From the NCBI RefSeq assembly GCF_020687685.1, contig NZ_JAJEWM010000001.1:434001-498000 (forward strand): a stretch of DNA of 64,000 nucleotides. The letters are read 5' to 3'. Below the pieces are notes generated by a model that did not search any database, was not told the DNA's origin, and saw nothing but the letters and a program-made list of their open reading frames with translations. Position numbers and translations under genes: made by a program. Positions within the stretch are counted from its first letter, which is position 1, and every line of letters starts with the position of its first letter. Shown piece by piece: positions 63,890 through 64,000 of the stretch. The DNA is from Tessaracoccus sp. OS52 (lineage in GTDB: Bacteria > Actinomycetota > Actinomycetes > Propionibacteriales > Propionibacteriaceae).

Positions 63890-64000
63890 ATGAACGACAT
63901 CGCACTCTCAACAGCACGCCTGAAACACCGAGATTCGAGCCGACGGCTGATCGTCCTCATCTCCGTCGTGGTGCTGACCATCGTGTGGGCGAGCTTCGCT
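63890..64000 (+). CDS. N-terminal fragment of a membrane protein (3' cut by window edge)
   Basis: ATG after GGGGGAA; 37 codons are visible. A polar, Arg-rich start (LKHRDSSRR) leads into a hydrophobic helix (LIVLISVVVLTIVWASF), a membrane anchor or uncleaved signal. Not enough is present to name the protein. Confidence 0.6.
   Translation, partial: MNDIALSTARLKHRDSSRRLIVLISVVVLTIVWASFA

Overview
The window is chromosomal DNA from a high-GC Gram-positive bacterium, almost certainly an actinobacterium. The evidence is strong GC bias at third codon positions, frequent GTG and one TTG start codon, actinobacterial families (DUF2510, DUF1707, a class F-like sortase, S14 with a zinc site) and many single genes whose -10 box (TANNNT) lies only 6-7 bases before the start codon, the pattern of leaderless transcripts. 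Gene order and protein flavour suggest the Propionibacteriales, but that placement is inference.

Left part (1-10 kb). A truncated murB and a secreted glucosaminidase precede tRNA-Trp, secE, nusG, rplK and rplA (protein export, transcription elongation, ribosomal stalk base). A convergent block on the minus strand holds a CorA-type metal channel and a three-gene polar amino acid ABC importer. Then come rplJ-rplL behind an attenuator-like leader.

Transcription and elongation core (10-22.5 kb). rpoB-rpoC, then rpsL-rpsG-fusA, then tuf. Strong hairpins separate rpoC from rpsL and fusA from tuf, and tuf has its own promoter. RpoB carries two natural substitutions inside the rifampicin pocket.

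Accessory block (22.6-32.1 kb). glnS and gltX flank a DUF4112 membrane protein. Next are a glutathionyl-hydroquinone-reductase-like protein, a nitroreductase, a GH2 beta-galactosidase and a DUF2510 membrane protein.

Ribosomal superoperon (32.5-57 kb). S10 operon rpsJ to rpsQ; spc operon rplN to rplO; secY-adk-map; infA, rpmJ, rpsM-rpsK-rpsD-rpoA-rplQ. Two cassettes interrupt the usual order. Between rpsQ and rplN sits a minus-strand, overlapping three-gene set: an AbiEi/DUF559-like protein with a C-terminal four-cysteine motif, a predicted thioester-domain surface protein with a non-LPXTG anchor, and a class F-like sortase. Between map and infA sit a DUF1707 protein, two tandem membrane-anchored zinc metallopeptidases and a YciI protein.

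Right end (57-64 kb). A TrpXYZ-like ABC importer (lipoprotein, permease, ATPase) runs into a GT4 glycosyltransferase and a transglutaminase-fold protein whose catalytic Cys position is Ser. Then come a possible 44-residue exported peptide, an orphan sensor histidine kinase, a luciferase-like oxidoreductase and the start of a membrane protein cut by the window edge. I saw no CRISPR array, insertion sequence, prophage or rRNA gene.
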